A stretch of 64,000 nucleotides of DNA from Incurvaria masculella (lineage: Eukaryota; Arthropoda; Insecta; Lepidoptera; Incurvariidae): positions 14,464,001-14,528,000 of the forward strand of contig OX335647.2 of assembly GCA_946894095.1 (NCBI GenBank). The letters are read 5' to 3'. The notes beneath the pieces are model-generated. The model had not been told where the DNA came from, made no database searches, and saw nothing but the letters and a program-made list of their open reading frames with translations. Positions 44,502 to 54,478 of the stretch are shown piece after piece (position 1 is the first letter of the stretch; every line of letters starts with the position of its first letter). A program made the translations under genes and the position numbers.

Positions 44502-44742
44502 CTTTTTAGGGTTCCGTACCCAAAGGGTGAAAACGGAACCCTATTACTAAGCCTCCGCTGTCCGTCCGTCCGTCCGTCCGTCCGTCCGTCTGTCCGTCTG
44601 TCACAGGGCTGTATCTCAGAAACCGTGATAACTAGACAGTTGGAATTTTCACAGAGTGTGTATTTCCCTTGCCGCTAGAACAACAAATCATAGACATTAC
44701 GAAATATTTAGAATTAAAGGGGGTCCCCATACAACAAACGTC
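44502..44742 (-). repeat. CCGGCCAAGTGCGAGTC-family repeat, 5'-truncated
   Basis: Minus-strand 3' end (CGGAACCCTAAAAA) with a 30-base GGAC tract, through CTGTCTAGTTATCACGGTTT, to ATGGGGACCCCC. The CCGGCC start is missing, and unrelated GC-rich DNA begins at about 44750. Confidence 0.78.
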
Positions 44743-44754
44743 CATATTGTCTAT

Positions 44755-45005
44755 CCCGCTCGCACTCACTAAGCTGAGCCCGGCGTATGGCCCCCGCGCC
44801 GCGAGGCGCGCCGCCCCGCGCGCCCATTTGCTCGATAGTCTTCTCGCTCACACGTGCTAGACTTTATATAGATGGACGTTCGCCTCGTGTCGGCAGTTGG
44901 TCGTGGACCATTCTTCGGTGTTGTTCTTGTTCGTTGCGGCTCTCGGCGGCGCGACGTCTTTTATGCACGCGCGATGTATTTACGATGCTTCGTCAATAAT
45001 TCATG
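44755..45005 (+). promoter_or_regulatory. Candidate TATA plus initiator core promoter in a GC islet
   Basis: TTTATATAG at 44863-44871 is followed by GCAGTT at 44893-44898, close to the arthropod initiator TCAGTY. The A at 44895 lies about 30 bases downstream of the TATA, the canonical spacing. Upstream (44780-44830) is CpG-dense and downstream is GC-rich without a long open frame. A GTGTGTAGGT after 45011 could serve as a splice donor. It matches no repeat elsewhere in the window. It could drive a host gene extending beyond unrecognised introns, or belong to an unidentified LTR. Confidence 0.35.
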
Positions 45006-45261
45006 AAGTCGGTGTGTAGGTATTAACGCCATATGCAAACTAAAGATTGAATATAATAGAACATAAGAATATATTTAAAAACATACATTTTTAAAATATA
45101 CAAAGCAAACGTATAGCATAGGTTTAACTAATTTGTAAATAAAATTATATAATATTTACACAAATACATGTCAAATCAGGACATTTTTCATTGGCTTTTA
45201 TGAAATATACAAATAGTATATGGTTTTTTTAGTAAGTACATGTATATGGATCGCAATACAA

Positions 45262-45362
45262 CACCTATTAACATGATATTCTCCCAACGCACCACATGAG
45301 AACTAGGTGCCATGCCAGGACCTTACTTATGCTGCACGGCTACGTTAAACTGGATGGAAAAA
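45262..45362 (-). repeat. SINE tail fragment
   Basis: Minus-strand order TCCATCCAGTTTAACGTAGC, GTAAGGTCCTGGCATGGCAC, CTCATGTGGTGCGTTGGGAG. About 100 bases of the SINE 3' region, 100 bases before a full SINE in the same orientation. Confidence 0.65.
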
Positions 45363-45464
45363 TCTCTCTTTACATATTTTGAACGTACCTAATATTGCAT
45401 TTTTAGAAAGATTACATTATTGCTGTAATGGAACAGAGAAGCTTTGTAAAAAATATCTAAGCTA

Positions 45465-45870
45465 TTTTTTTTATGCGACCAGATATGGATGGCTAATACC
45501 ACACAACTACCGTTATGATATTAGCCTAATACACCTGATTCCCTAAGGAATTAGGTGCCATGCCAGGACCTTCCCTTTTATGAGCGCGGCTCCAATGAAC
45601 TGGATGGAAAACACGGACAATTTTTTATTGCCGCTTCGACCATCTTTTCATGCAATGCGATGGTACCAACCCGGGCGGGCTTAAACCCTACCAACTTGTA
45701 GGGGAAGGGGACCTACAGTTTTACATGGATTCCGAACCATGGAGCAGCTCGCATTCTTGACGAAATGCACTTATCGAACTCGGAATGAGAAAGACAGTGG
45801 TGCATGTCGGAATTGAACCCAGACCTCTGGTACGCTAGGCCAGTCCCCGCGCCACTAGGCGACAAGCTGC
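45465..45870 (-). repeat. tRNA-headed SINE, full length
   Basis: The minus strand starts GCAGCTTGTCGCCTAGTGGC, with the A box in GTCGCCTAGTGGC, CCAGAGG and B-box-like GGGTTCAATTCC. The TTCGATAAGTGCATTTCGTC junction and the complete shared body follow, through AAGGTCCTGGCATGGCACCT and TTCCTTAGGGAATCAG to an A tail (T run at about 45465). It is colinear with 17931-18345 over its whole length. Confidence 0.88.
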
Positions 45871-46005
45871 AATATTTGCGGGTTAACATAACAAGTAACA
45901 TACATATATATTGTAAGTATGACATTGCAAGTATGAAGTTTCTTTGCGGGTTCTTCTTCACTGGTTGATCGAATCCGCGGATCAATCAAATTGTGACATG
46001 ACTTA

Positions 46006-46140
46006 GCCCCGGTTGCACGGCCGAACACGTCACTTTTAGTGAACCGCAAAGAGTTCCTTCCATACTGTCTATACAAAGTGACGTGTTTAATCGTACATTG
46101 ATGTTGATTTTAATTTTTTGTGCTTTCGTGCACTAGGCCC
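46006..46140. repeat. GCACGAAAG TIR element, copy 1
   Basis: The left end GCCCCGGTTGCACGG and right end TTCGTGCACTAGGCCC are inverted. Inside, AACACGTCACTTT pairs with AAAGTGACGTGTTTAATCGT. TA-containing flanks (TTAG and TAGG) are compatible with a TA target, but this is not certain. Related copies: 47474-47589 and 48505-48665. Confidence 0.68.
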
Positions 46141-46144
46141 TAGG

Positions 46145-47030
46145 AAGTAGAATAAATAAATTAAATGAAATTGTGTTTTTGCTTTCAAAATGCTTTATCA
46201 ATCGCTTCAATCGGTAGGTAGGCAAAAACCTTTTTTTTTCCCTAGAGACCATTAACAATAAGTGATATATTATCGTATGTATTCACTTATGTGTAACAAT
46301 TTTCTACATGTGTGGAAAATCACAAATCGATGAAGGAAAGAGTTATAGAAAAATTAAAAAACATATTTTTCAAATACATATATTTTTATTATTGCTTTTT
46401 CAGTTTCAACGATAGTTTTTTTATGGAACCAACAAACCTGGTAACCTACAAACCTACTGTAAGGTACTTTCAAGGCTAAACAATGAATAATTACTATCAT
46501 TATAAAAATAATAATAATTACTATCATTATAATAATGTTGGTCAGAATCTCTTTCAGGAATCTTATTCGTATATGGTTGCTCTCAAACCATTGTACTCTT
46601 AATTTTCTGTAGGTGGTAGCATTTAAAGTGTAATATTATATAGTTTTTTTTTAGCTGTAAGAATAATAATGTATTTTGTATTTTGACTCTTTGTTTACAG
46701 GTCACTGTAGTAGTTCATGACAGAAATAATCGTATTAAAACTAAATCGTACAGAGCTTTCACAACTTTTTCATGTTGCCACTGGAGTAGTGCATCGCTTT
46801 AAGGTCCCTACTTGCGGCGACGCTGGGTTCGGGTCTCCTCTTTCCCTAAAATATGGTTGATAGAGGCGATGGCTGTGCCTGGCGTGATGCTCGTGAACGG
46901 GTGCTGTTTGTGGGGACTGGCTTGCTCCTATTGGCAACATTCTAGATGGCGGGCATGGTCTTTACTAATAAACTGATATTTGTCATGAACTGTTGCATAT
47001 GACATGAATTGCTGATTCTCGTCAATTCAT
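46145..47030. other. Unannotated DNA
   Basis: No gene or recognised family. A direct repeat of TAATTACTATCATTATAA occurs at about 46488 and 46516. Confidence 0.4.
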
Positions 47031-47094
47031 ATTAATTTAGCGTGTTTATCTGTGAGTCTAAATACTTTTGTAAATTTAGACTAAGTGGACGTTG

Positions 47095-47225
47095 AAAAAA
47101 AAAACCAGCGGAGTTTCTTTCCAGTTCTTCTTCGCTGGGATTTCCCCGAACTGGCTAATGATAAAATATGACAAATCCGAGTGCAGTGTACTGTCTATGG
47201 ATGATGAATAAACAATAAACAATAA
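47095..47225 (+). repeat. Probable LINE 3'UTR fragment
   Basis: The block CCAGCGGAGTTTCTTTCCAG, TTCTTCTTCGCTGGGATT, then AACTGG and AATAAACAATAAACAATAAG resembles the untranslated end of Jockey/CR1-type lepidopteran LINEs. A shorter match (AGTTTCTTTGCGGGTTCTTC) lies at 45937-45956. No coding part attached. Confidence 0.4.
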
Positions 47226-47254
47226 GAAACAAAAAAGAAGGACATATCTTTTTC

Positions 47255-47420
47255 CAAGGAATGTGATTTGTATGTACGTATAATCGACCGTGAAGCAAGG
47301 ACACTTTAATTAAAGAAAGAACCCAGTAAAAAGAACTACTTTACGAATATATTGCAAGGCTGGAACCGAACCAGCAAAACATACCATTCGCTAGTAGGTA
47401 TTGAGTTATTCGGTCAAGTC
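47255..47420 (-). repeat. tRNA-Leu-like SINE, minus-strand copy
   Basis: Read on the minus strand, a tRNA-like T arm (CTGGTTCGGTTCCAG) and an anticodon-stem pair (ATACC/GGTAT, loop enlarged) precede the body CCTTGCAATATATTCGTAAA, GTAGTTCTTTTTACTGGGTT, TGTCCTTGCTTCACGGTCGA, TATACGTACATACAAATC. It is colinear with 59532-59705. Confidence 0.7.
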
Positions 47421-47473
47421 AACTAAAATTTACCAGTTGGCATGGTACGAAATTCAACTAAACGTCAAACTTA

Positions 47474-47589
47474 GCCCCGATTGCACGAAGGGACGGCTGA
47501 GTTAATCAATGTTCAAACACGTCACTTTTAGTGAACCCCTTGGAGTTGACGTTGATTTTGATTTTTCGTCCTTTCGTACACTCGGCCCT
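47474..47589. repeat. GCACGAAAG TIR element, copy 2
   Basis: GCCCCGATTGCACGAAGGGA at the left and TCCTTTCGTACACTCGGCCC at the right. It is shorter than copy 3 because about 45 bases around the CCTTCCATACTGTC block have been lost. Confidence 0.7.
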
Positions 47590-48002
47590 CATTTTGCCTC
47601 CTTTGCCTGTTCACCTGCTATGCACCTAGCGAATGATTTATCATGGTAACTAAACCACCCTGGATATTTTAAGGGCTTCAAAATGATACAATTATGTTCA
47701 TGATATGATTATAATTGAGGGTAGATGTTTTTTGGAGCCACATTTATGTTGATTTCACATAATACGTTCAGAATCTGATCATTTGTCATATCGAGACGAC
47801 TGTTGTTATTTTTTTTTAAATAGGCTTTATAATGCATATTATAAAAAAAAACCACGTTGCTTAAGTTACATTATTCTTCATGTATCAATTCTTGATTGAA
47901 GTTCCTCTCTTTTAATAAAAAAAAATATTTTTTTTCTAATGTGAACAAAAAAACAATTTAATGATTATTTTTTTGTATTCATCGTTACATTCAGCATTGG
48001 AT

Positions 48003-48295
48003 ATGTTTGTAGCGGGTTCAAATCCCCGCTCCGTTTATGAATCACTTTCTTTCTCTTTCAGAATTGGATAAATGAATTTCGTTACGAATGCGAGTTTGTT
48101 GGGGGATGTTTGGATCCATGTAAAACTATAGGTGCCCTTTCCCTACGATTGATACCATCGCATGAGATGATAATACCTATGGTCGAAACGGCAATAATAA
48201 ATTGTCCATGTTTTCCATACAGTTCAATGTAGCCGTGGTCGTAAATAGAAGATCCTGGCATGTCACCTAATTCCTTCGGGAATGAGGGTAAAAGC
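48003..48295 (+). repeat. tRNA-headed SINE, lacking its first bases
   Basis: It begins at the B box (GCGGGTTCAAATCCCCGC), then TTGGATAAATGAATTTCGTT and the body through GGTCGAAACGGCAATAATAA to CCTGGCATGTCACCTAATTC. Tail missing. Confidence 0.75.
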
Positions 48296-48349
48296 GGTTA
48301 GAGGCGATGTTCAGAAGGCACAACCGAGGTTCCGTAATTTCCTTAAATA

Positions 48350-48408
48350 TACGATGGTACGGAACCCTTCGTGCGCGAGTCCGACTCGCACTTGGCCGGT
48401 TTTTTTAT
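48350..48408 (-). repeat. CCGGCCAAGTGCGAGTC-family repeat, 5' end only
   Basis: Minus-strand ACCGGCCAAGTGCGAGTCGG, CGCGCACGAAGGGTTCCGTA, CCATCGTATA. The element is cut after the B-box-like block. Confidence 0.75.
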
Positions 48409-48504
48409 TATGAAAGGCGCTAAGGTGAGAATGAGTGCTAAAGATTTTAGGCAAGTAATTTGTGTAAAAGAACGAATATAGCAGTTGTCACACTCTTACC
48501 TCTA

Positions 48505-48665
48505 GGCCCCGATTGCACGAAGAGACGGCCGAGTTAATCAATGTTAAAACACGTCACTTTTAGTGAACCGCATGGAGGTCCTTCCATACTGTCCATACAA
48601 AGTGACGTGTTTAATCGTACGTTGACGTTGATTTTGATTTTTTGTTCTTTCGTGCACTCGGCCCT
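48505..48665. repeat. GCACGAAAG TIR element, copy 3 (most complete)
   Basis: GGCCCCGATTGCACGAAGAG at the left and TTCTTTCGTGCACTCGGCCC at the right. Interior AAACACGTCACTTTTAGTGA is followed by CCTTCCATACTGTCCATACA and AAAGTGACGTGTTTAATCGT, giving a second inner inverted pair. TA is found at both borders (CTAG and TTAG). Confidence 0.75.
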
Positions 48666-48871
48666 TAGTCTTCTGCAAGAGTGAAGAAACGCCGTATGCC
48701 TTTTTTTTAATGTTATGACTGCTAATGCAAACATTACAGCGAAGAGGCTTCTAAGAATAAAGCAAACAAATATTAGCCTTAACCTAATGTTTTATTTATT
48801 TTTATTTTATTTATTTTATTTATTTTCACTTGGCAAAATTAAGTTAATGTGAGCGTGTAAACGGTGCTTTG

Positions 48872-49012
48872 TCACGCTTTGTCTATGGTCTATCGCTAGC
48901 GAAATCGAGCTTTCGATTTCGAGAGGGTAACTCATAATCACATTTTGACAGCTCGCGATATCGTCAATCGCCGAGTCGAAGCGATTTCAAAAAAGGCGAT
49001 GCGTAAACGGTA
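48872..49012. repeat. Possible Harbinger-related short element
   Basis: AGCGAAATCGAGCTTTCGAT, GAGGGTAACTCAT and the GCCGAGTCGAAGCGATTTC end resemble, in diverged form, the 200 bases upstream of the Harbinger fragment at 43942. A GTAAACGGT direct repeat flanks it at 48858-48866 and 49001-49009 and may be coincidental. Confidence 0.35.
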
Positions 49013-50675
49013 CTGGACTACAATTGAGATCAAAGTGGTCGACGTCTCCAATTAGAAAGAGCGTGTTTGTTTCCATTGGACGCTTGTGTTCAATTAATGA
49101 TTTCGTCAATAATGTAATTCGCCTGTGAGGCGATGTGGGCAGATCAAAAGTATAAATTAATAAAGAATTTGGTTCAATAATTTGTAATATGTTGAAGTAA
49201 ATTGGAAATAAACGGATCAACGACCTGAACTGTTTTAAATAATTGTTCATATTTATTGGCTCAGAATTGTCACATTTGGTATAATATTATATATTTTTTT
49301 AAATAACAGAGTTAATATATGAGAATAATACTTGCAGGTATGATCACCAGTGATATTTCCCCACTTTACATTCAATATTTCTAGTTTCATAATAATTCAA
49401 ACGAATGTTGTATGGAAAATGGTTTATTTTGAAAGATAAATTCATGAAAACATTATCAAGAAAATGAAGAGTCGGTATCCAACGATTCTTTTAAAATCTT
49501 TCCCCAAGCAAAAGATCAAATTTCCTAATAAGACCAGGGAAAATTGGCAATCATGGCAGTATTAACTCGAATCGTGATAAAAAAATGTGTGAAAATACGT
49601 TTTGTGATTATTTTTATCGTCTGGTATTTAAAATGATTTACTTGAAGAACAGAAAACTCGCAAAGAAAAAATAAGAAAATTGTTTTGTTGCTTAGTTAGG
49701 CACCAGGAAAGGTGATTGCGATTTGTAATTTTTTTTTTGCAAACATCAAACATAAATATCTTTCAGGGTGCCATTTCTGGTACCGATGTTCGGTAACAGG
49801 TACCAAGCGGTAGACTAACGTGTTGACTAACTGCTGGGTTAGTTAACCTAACTGATGTACTAGGTAACCTAACTGCTGTACTAGGTAACCTAACTGCTGG
49901 GTTAGGTGACTAACGTGTTGGAATGGTCGTTTCGGCCAATCATACTTATAGAGAAAAACATATTACTATTGCCAGAAAGCTACAAACCTTTCAATTAATG
50001 CAAAAATGATGTCTGGGATATAAATAAATATGCCTAATGGAAAATTCTTTATGTTCCAGCATGCAAAAAAAATTTTTTTACCCTTCCCGTATATAAAGAT
50101 TAATAATAGCTTGTAGTCTGCCTTAATTCAGATTTGCTATCTTTGAGCACGCAGACTGATGAAAACTTTGAGCGTTTGACTGGTTCAGGAGCAACAATTT
50201 AGTCGGAGAAAGTTTTTCTTATTCGGTAGCGAGTGCACGTCCGAGACGACGACAAAATTAATTAAATTAAATTCTTTAACAATTTGGTTCTTGTGTTTGT
50301 GAAAAAAATTGCATTAAAATGTTGTTTACTTTTGTTAAAATATTTTCCTTTAGTTAATACTATGTTGTTGTTGTAGTTTGCTTCTTTCATTTTGTTTTGT
50401 GTGATTTCCGCTACCTCAAAATGTGTTTATTTACTTAAAACCTACTAAACTAACTACTTAAAACCAGCTGCGATGGAACTAATATGTTCTATCGCAACGT
50501 GCTGTGTGAAATCCTTTTCAACAATTTATTTAAGTTCAATATGTTACTTTTTTTATTATAATTTTGTACGTGTAATCGATTATGTAAATGTATTTTCTGT
50601 CTTTCAAAAAGAACTTACTAAAACATATATTCTTATGCAAAAAACTTATTCAAAATCACCCCAAGATTTTGTTTA
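49013..50675. other. Mostly unannotated DNA with one tandem repeat
   Basis: Apart from the repeat at 49827-49910 no feature is supported. 50200-50260 is GC-richer than its surroundings and might be promoter-like, but nothing decisive was seen. Confidence 0.4.
49827..49910. repeat. 21-bp tandem repeat, four units
   Basis: Four 21-base units based on CTAACTGCTGTACTAGGTAAC run without gaps. Units 1 and 4 carry GGGTTAG in place of GTACTAG. The 13-mer GACTAACGTGTTG flanks the array at both sides. It contains no open coding frame of note. Confidence 0.8.
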
Positions 50676-50677
50676 CA

Positions 50678-50810
50678 TCATACATACCTTCCCGCCGCTT
50701 TCTGGGTGGGATAGACAGAGCTGATAGAGCGCTATAGGATACGAGTACAGCACACATATTTCGCTCAGACATAGATGCTCTACGATTACGGGAGCTACGT
50801 ACCTGACTTT
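50678..50810 (+). repeat. CATACATACCTTC repeat, uninterrupted copy
   Basis: CATACATACCTTCCCGCCGC, TGGGATAGACAGAGCTGATA, CAGCACACATATTTCGCTCA, TCTACGATTAC. It is the unfilled relative of the copy split by the hAT element at 19618-19876. Family class unknown. Confidence 0.65.
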
Positions 50811-50950
50811 TACGAAGTATTACATCGACTTAGTCGCGTTACGTTCTCTTAGACAGCCCGGGCCCGACACTGCCGCTCACTTCTGCTGGATAAATTATAA
50901 ATAAATAAAAAAAATGTTAACTTTGGCATCCTACCTATCTATTTCTTCTT

Positions 50951-51308
50951 TTTAGGGTTCCGTATCCAAAGGGTGCCAACAGAACCCTATTACTAAGCCT
51001 CCGCTCTCCGTCTTTCCGTCCATCCGTCCGTCCGTCCGTCCGTCCGTCCGTCCGTCCGTCCGTCCGTCCGTCCGTCCGTCTGTCACAGGGCTGTATCTCA
51101 TGAACCGCAATAGGTAGGCAGCTGACATGTTTTCAGAGTGTACACAGCGGGTTATTTTGCCGCTATAACAACAAATAGGTAAAATAAAAAAATAATAAAA
51201 ATTAAAGGGGGGGGGGCATACAAAAAACATGATTTTTTGTGTTACATTTTGTACGATGGTACGGAACCCTTCGTGTGCGAGTTCGACTCGCACTTGGCCG
51301 GTTTTTTT
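50951..51308 (-). repeat. CCGGCCAAGTGCGAGTC-family repeat with expanded (GGAC)n
   Basis: Full-length minus-strand copy from ACCGGCCAAGTGCGAGTCGA to TTTGGATACGGAACCCTAAA. The tetranucleotide tract (CCGT on the plus strand) at about 51022-51079 has around 14 units, the longest in the window. A G-run of nine lies at about 51205. Confidence 0.85.
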
Positions 51309-51344
51309 CCCATGCATGTCGTAAGACGCGACGAAAGGATTTAT

Positions 51345-51505
51345 TCTTTGTGGTTAGGATTTCACTTCAAACTGTAGGTGGTATGTAGGTTCCTTACTTA
51401 CTAGGTGGTATGGTTAATCTCGACCGTGTTCGTACCATCGCATTAAATTAACAATGGTCAAAACGGCAATGAAAATTGTCAGTATTTTGCGTCCACTTGA
51501 ATGTG
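51345..51505 (+). repeat. SINE body fragment
   Basis: It has CTTACTTACTAGGTGGTATG, GTGTTCGTACCATCGCATTA and ATGGTCAAAACGGCAATGAA in SINE body order. It stops at TTTTGCGTCCACTTGAATGT. Confidence 0.65.
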
Positions 51506-51560
51506 ATATTGTTTTACGGATGCACTGTGTAAAAAGCTTACATCTTTCCGACGTTTATAA

Positions 51561-52035
51561 TAATTTAAAAAAACTAAAAAAACACGCTTTTATAGCTAAC
51601 TGAACTAAAAAATATAAAATATTTTTTAATTTTAAAGAGTTTATATTACAGTAGTAGAAGATCGAACAATCAATCAGAATTTATCACCTCAAAATAAAAT
51701 TAAAATAAAGTTTAAGTTATTAACAAAATAATTCAATTCAGAGTAAAAAGCGTGGGGTGCTTGATAAAGTAAATGTAACAATCATTCTATTGGCAACTAT
51801 CTATGAGAGGAGAGTTATGAAAAGTAGTAAAATGCACCCCACGCTTTTTACTCTGAATTGAATTATTTTGTTAATAACTTAAACTTTATTATAATTTTAT
51901 TTTGAGGTGATAAATTCTGATTGATTGTTCGATCTTCTACTACTGTAATATAAACTCTTTAAAATTAAAAATCTTTTATATTTTTTAGTTCAATTAGCTA
52001 TAAAAGCGTGTTTTTTTAGTTTTTTTAAACTATTA
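51561..52035. repeat. Foldback element with about 200-bp inverted arms
   Basis: The left arm 51561-51760 and right arm 51834-52035 are reverse complements over nearly their full length. Matched blocks run from AAAAAAACTAAAAAAACACG at the outside to AGAGTAAAAAGCGTGGGGTG at the inside, with only scattered mismatches. The 73-base spacer is unpaired. If transcribed it would form a long double-stranded RNA. No ORF, no tail and no recognised target duplication. It may be a foldback transposon or a DNA hairpin formed at a break. Confidence 0.85.
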
Positions 52036-52039
52036 TTTA

Positions 52040-52305
52040 TTTTTCATTTTTTAGTTCGATTTATCAATTAGTTATTATTACTACAGAGGATCTATAAAAT
52101 AATTATTTAATCCTGGCGGTCCTAATAAGGATAATGGGAAACTGTTATGAAATTATTGCATTGTCATCGGTCCTTGATATGTGTGCAAAGTTTCAAATTA
52201 ATCAGACTTCTGGAAACTGGTGAAAATTAATCTCAAAGATTCCATTACATACATACATACAACCCAAGCTAATAAAAGCGTGTTAAAAATAAATTCTTGA
52301 ATTCC
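52040..52305. other. Unannotated AT-rich DNA
   Basis: Nothing recognised between the foldback and the next SINE piece, apart from a short CATACATACATACA run. Confidence 0.4.
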
Positions 52306-52307
52306 GC

Positions 52308-52425
52308 CGTGCGATATAAGAAAGGTCTTGGCATGGACCTAGTTCCCATGTGATATTTTTGGGCTAATATCAAGACAATAGATGTAGTATTTGTCATTTA
52401 TGTCCAGTTATCTAGGAAAAGGGAG
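52308..52425 (+). repeat. SINE tail fragment
   Basis: CGATATAAGAAAGGTCTTGG, CATGGACCTAGTTCCCATGT, GGGCTAATATCAAGACAATA, TATGTCCAGTTATCTAGG. 3' end only. Confidence 0.65.
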
Positions 52426-53397
52426 TCACAATGGAACAAGTCGTTGCCGCGTAAAGGGTCGCTCATAATATTTGTTTACACTTCCACTTGCTTACAAGCA
52501 ATATTTCACTCGGAAAGCTGAAAGTGGGACTTTGTTCAGCAAATTAGGTCCGGACCTAAGTACGGTAAAAAACAAAGATCCGAGCTCCAACTTTATTACA
52601 AGATTATCAGCGGAGGCTAGTCAACGAAACAACAAGACTGGGATACTTTTACGTCGGTATTCTTGCTCGAATAACAATCTTTTAAAAATAAGCTTTTATA
52701 TAAACTTATTTTAACACATTACTTTTTTACATTACTTTTGCACATTACTTTAACGAACTACAATATCTGTGAAGATATCCCCTTTGCATGGATTTTTTGC
52801 AATACATGCCTCTGTTTACACACGAACGGCAAACAGACCGATAGCCGAACAGTATTTCCGCAATATGTTGGGCCGATTGGACTCGTTGCGTCCTAATCCG
52901 TATGTAGACATAGTATGCAACGCAATATTTCTCCACCGCTCGACAATGTTGTGCAGGCATTTCAATTATTTCAGCCTTAAATAAAAGTACAAGAAATTTT
53001 TTTAATGTTAAATATATTATATTAATAATAAAAAATACATAAGGTCGAACATAGAACCTCCTCCTTTTGTGAAGTCGGTTAAAAAAGGATTTTTGATAAG
53101 AAGGGCAGTAAAGGGATAGCTTCTTTGCTGTTTTGGAAGAACATGTGCATTTTCAATAACTTAATTTTTCTTGGGATCACGTTATTAATCGGTTCATATT
53201 TATATGTTACGGTTACAGCCCGATGTCGGTTAAAGTTCGATTTTTTTCCTTTACTAAGGTAGCTACGCTTTTTCTGGTGTACCCGTGCGCTAAATTTGAG
53301 TTTATGTTAAGAAAAAATAGGAAACCCAGTTTTTTCAGACCAAACAGATATTACAAATTATTTGTCTTGAATAATCTTTTTTTTTTGTTAAAAACTA
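52426..53397. other. Unannotated DNA with one repeat terminus
   Basis: 53052-53086 carries the AACCTCCTCCTTTTGTGAAG/TCGGTT terminus of the repeat at 24840. Otherwise nothing is recognised. Confidence 0.45.
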
Positions 53398-53620
53398 TCA
53401 TTTGTGAGTCTGGGTTTGATTTGACCACTTACTCACCGCTACCGCGTCGCCGTAAATACGTTGACGTTGCCGTTTACGCGTTTTCATACACGTTTGGTAG
53501 CCCGAGTTTGATTTTGACAGGTTGAAGAAGTAAAACCACAGAATAACTAGTGAAACTTATATTGGTTGACTTTTTTATGTAACAGAGAAGTTCCGAAAAC
53601 GCTAATTTAGGTAAGAAGTC
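53398..53620 (+). repeat. CTAAATTGGCGTT-family TIR element, right portion
   Basis: GCCGTAAATACGTTGACGTT, GAAGTAAAACCACAGAATAA and the right arm AACGCTAATTTAGGTAAGAA match 18770-18960. The left arm is missing. Confidence 0.65.
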
Positions 53621-53624
53621 CAAC

Positions 53625-54475
53625 TAGCTCAGAAAAATGAATATATGTTTTCTTTAGAAATTCTTTAGTAAAAAGTTGCGCTCGAACACAGTTTTCTTTT
53701 ACAAACTTTCCTTAACTTATTCAACTCGTGTTATGATTTTTACGAGAGCATAAAATCGCTATCTTTTCCTTAAAATATATCAAATTTACTCTAGGAATTA
53801 AGAAAAAAATCAATGCTTATTGCATTGGTATTTTTAAATTGTTTTAAAATTCTCGATACTGATAAAACATTTCATTGGATCAAGAAACATATTTTCTGGA
53901 TCGGAACCGAGTGCTGGCGAAAGTGACTCGATATCATTTAACGAGACCGAGCTGGATTTCCCTACACATTCGCCTGACTTCATGGTAAGTACCAAGAAGC
54001 ACCATCTCGTGTGGGTTGGTGCCACTGTATTGAATGTAATACATCAAAATTGCAATAAAAATACTTTGTGTTTTAAGTCCTGTTCTATATTGTGCTCAAA
54101 CAAAAGTAATTTCCACGTATGGCATTTCCATGTATGTGTGTAGCTCCTTCGAGAATACGGGGGAATAGTTATGTGTATCCCGATTTTAGATATTACTTTA
54201 TTTATAGGCCTTCCTTGTTAGGTTACGGAAACCAAAGCCTTTATTATTAAATCCCACAATGTAATCGGCATAGTTACGTACAGATACTTTCGAAAAATAT
54301 TAATAATATTTTTATATTGATCAAAGAAGAGGCTCACGTAACATTTCAATGATGACTTCTGAAATTTGATGACATGCCCGTTTCCACCACCTTCAGCTAG
54401 AAAAAAATACCTTTCGGTTACAACATGTAAATATGCCATGCAACCAAAAGTTACTTATCGGATTTCAGGTAACTG
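53625..54475. other. Unannotated DNA with a weak SINE trace
   Basis: GTGTGGGTTGGTGCCACTGT at 54011-54030 and following bases faintly resemble the SINE body. I do not call a copy. No gene. Confidence 0.35.
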
Positions 54476-54478
54476 GAG

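Noticed and set aside
48858..49009. A 9-bp target duplication (GTAAACGGT) around 48872-49012
   Set aside because: The enclosed sequence has no matching inverted termini at those points, so the direct repeat may be chance.
49827..49910. A CRISPR array
   Set aside because: Units are contiguous 21-mers without spacers, and the window is eukaryotic.
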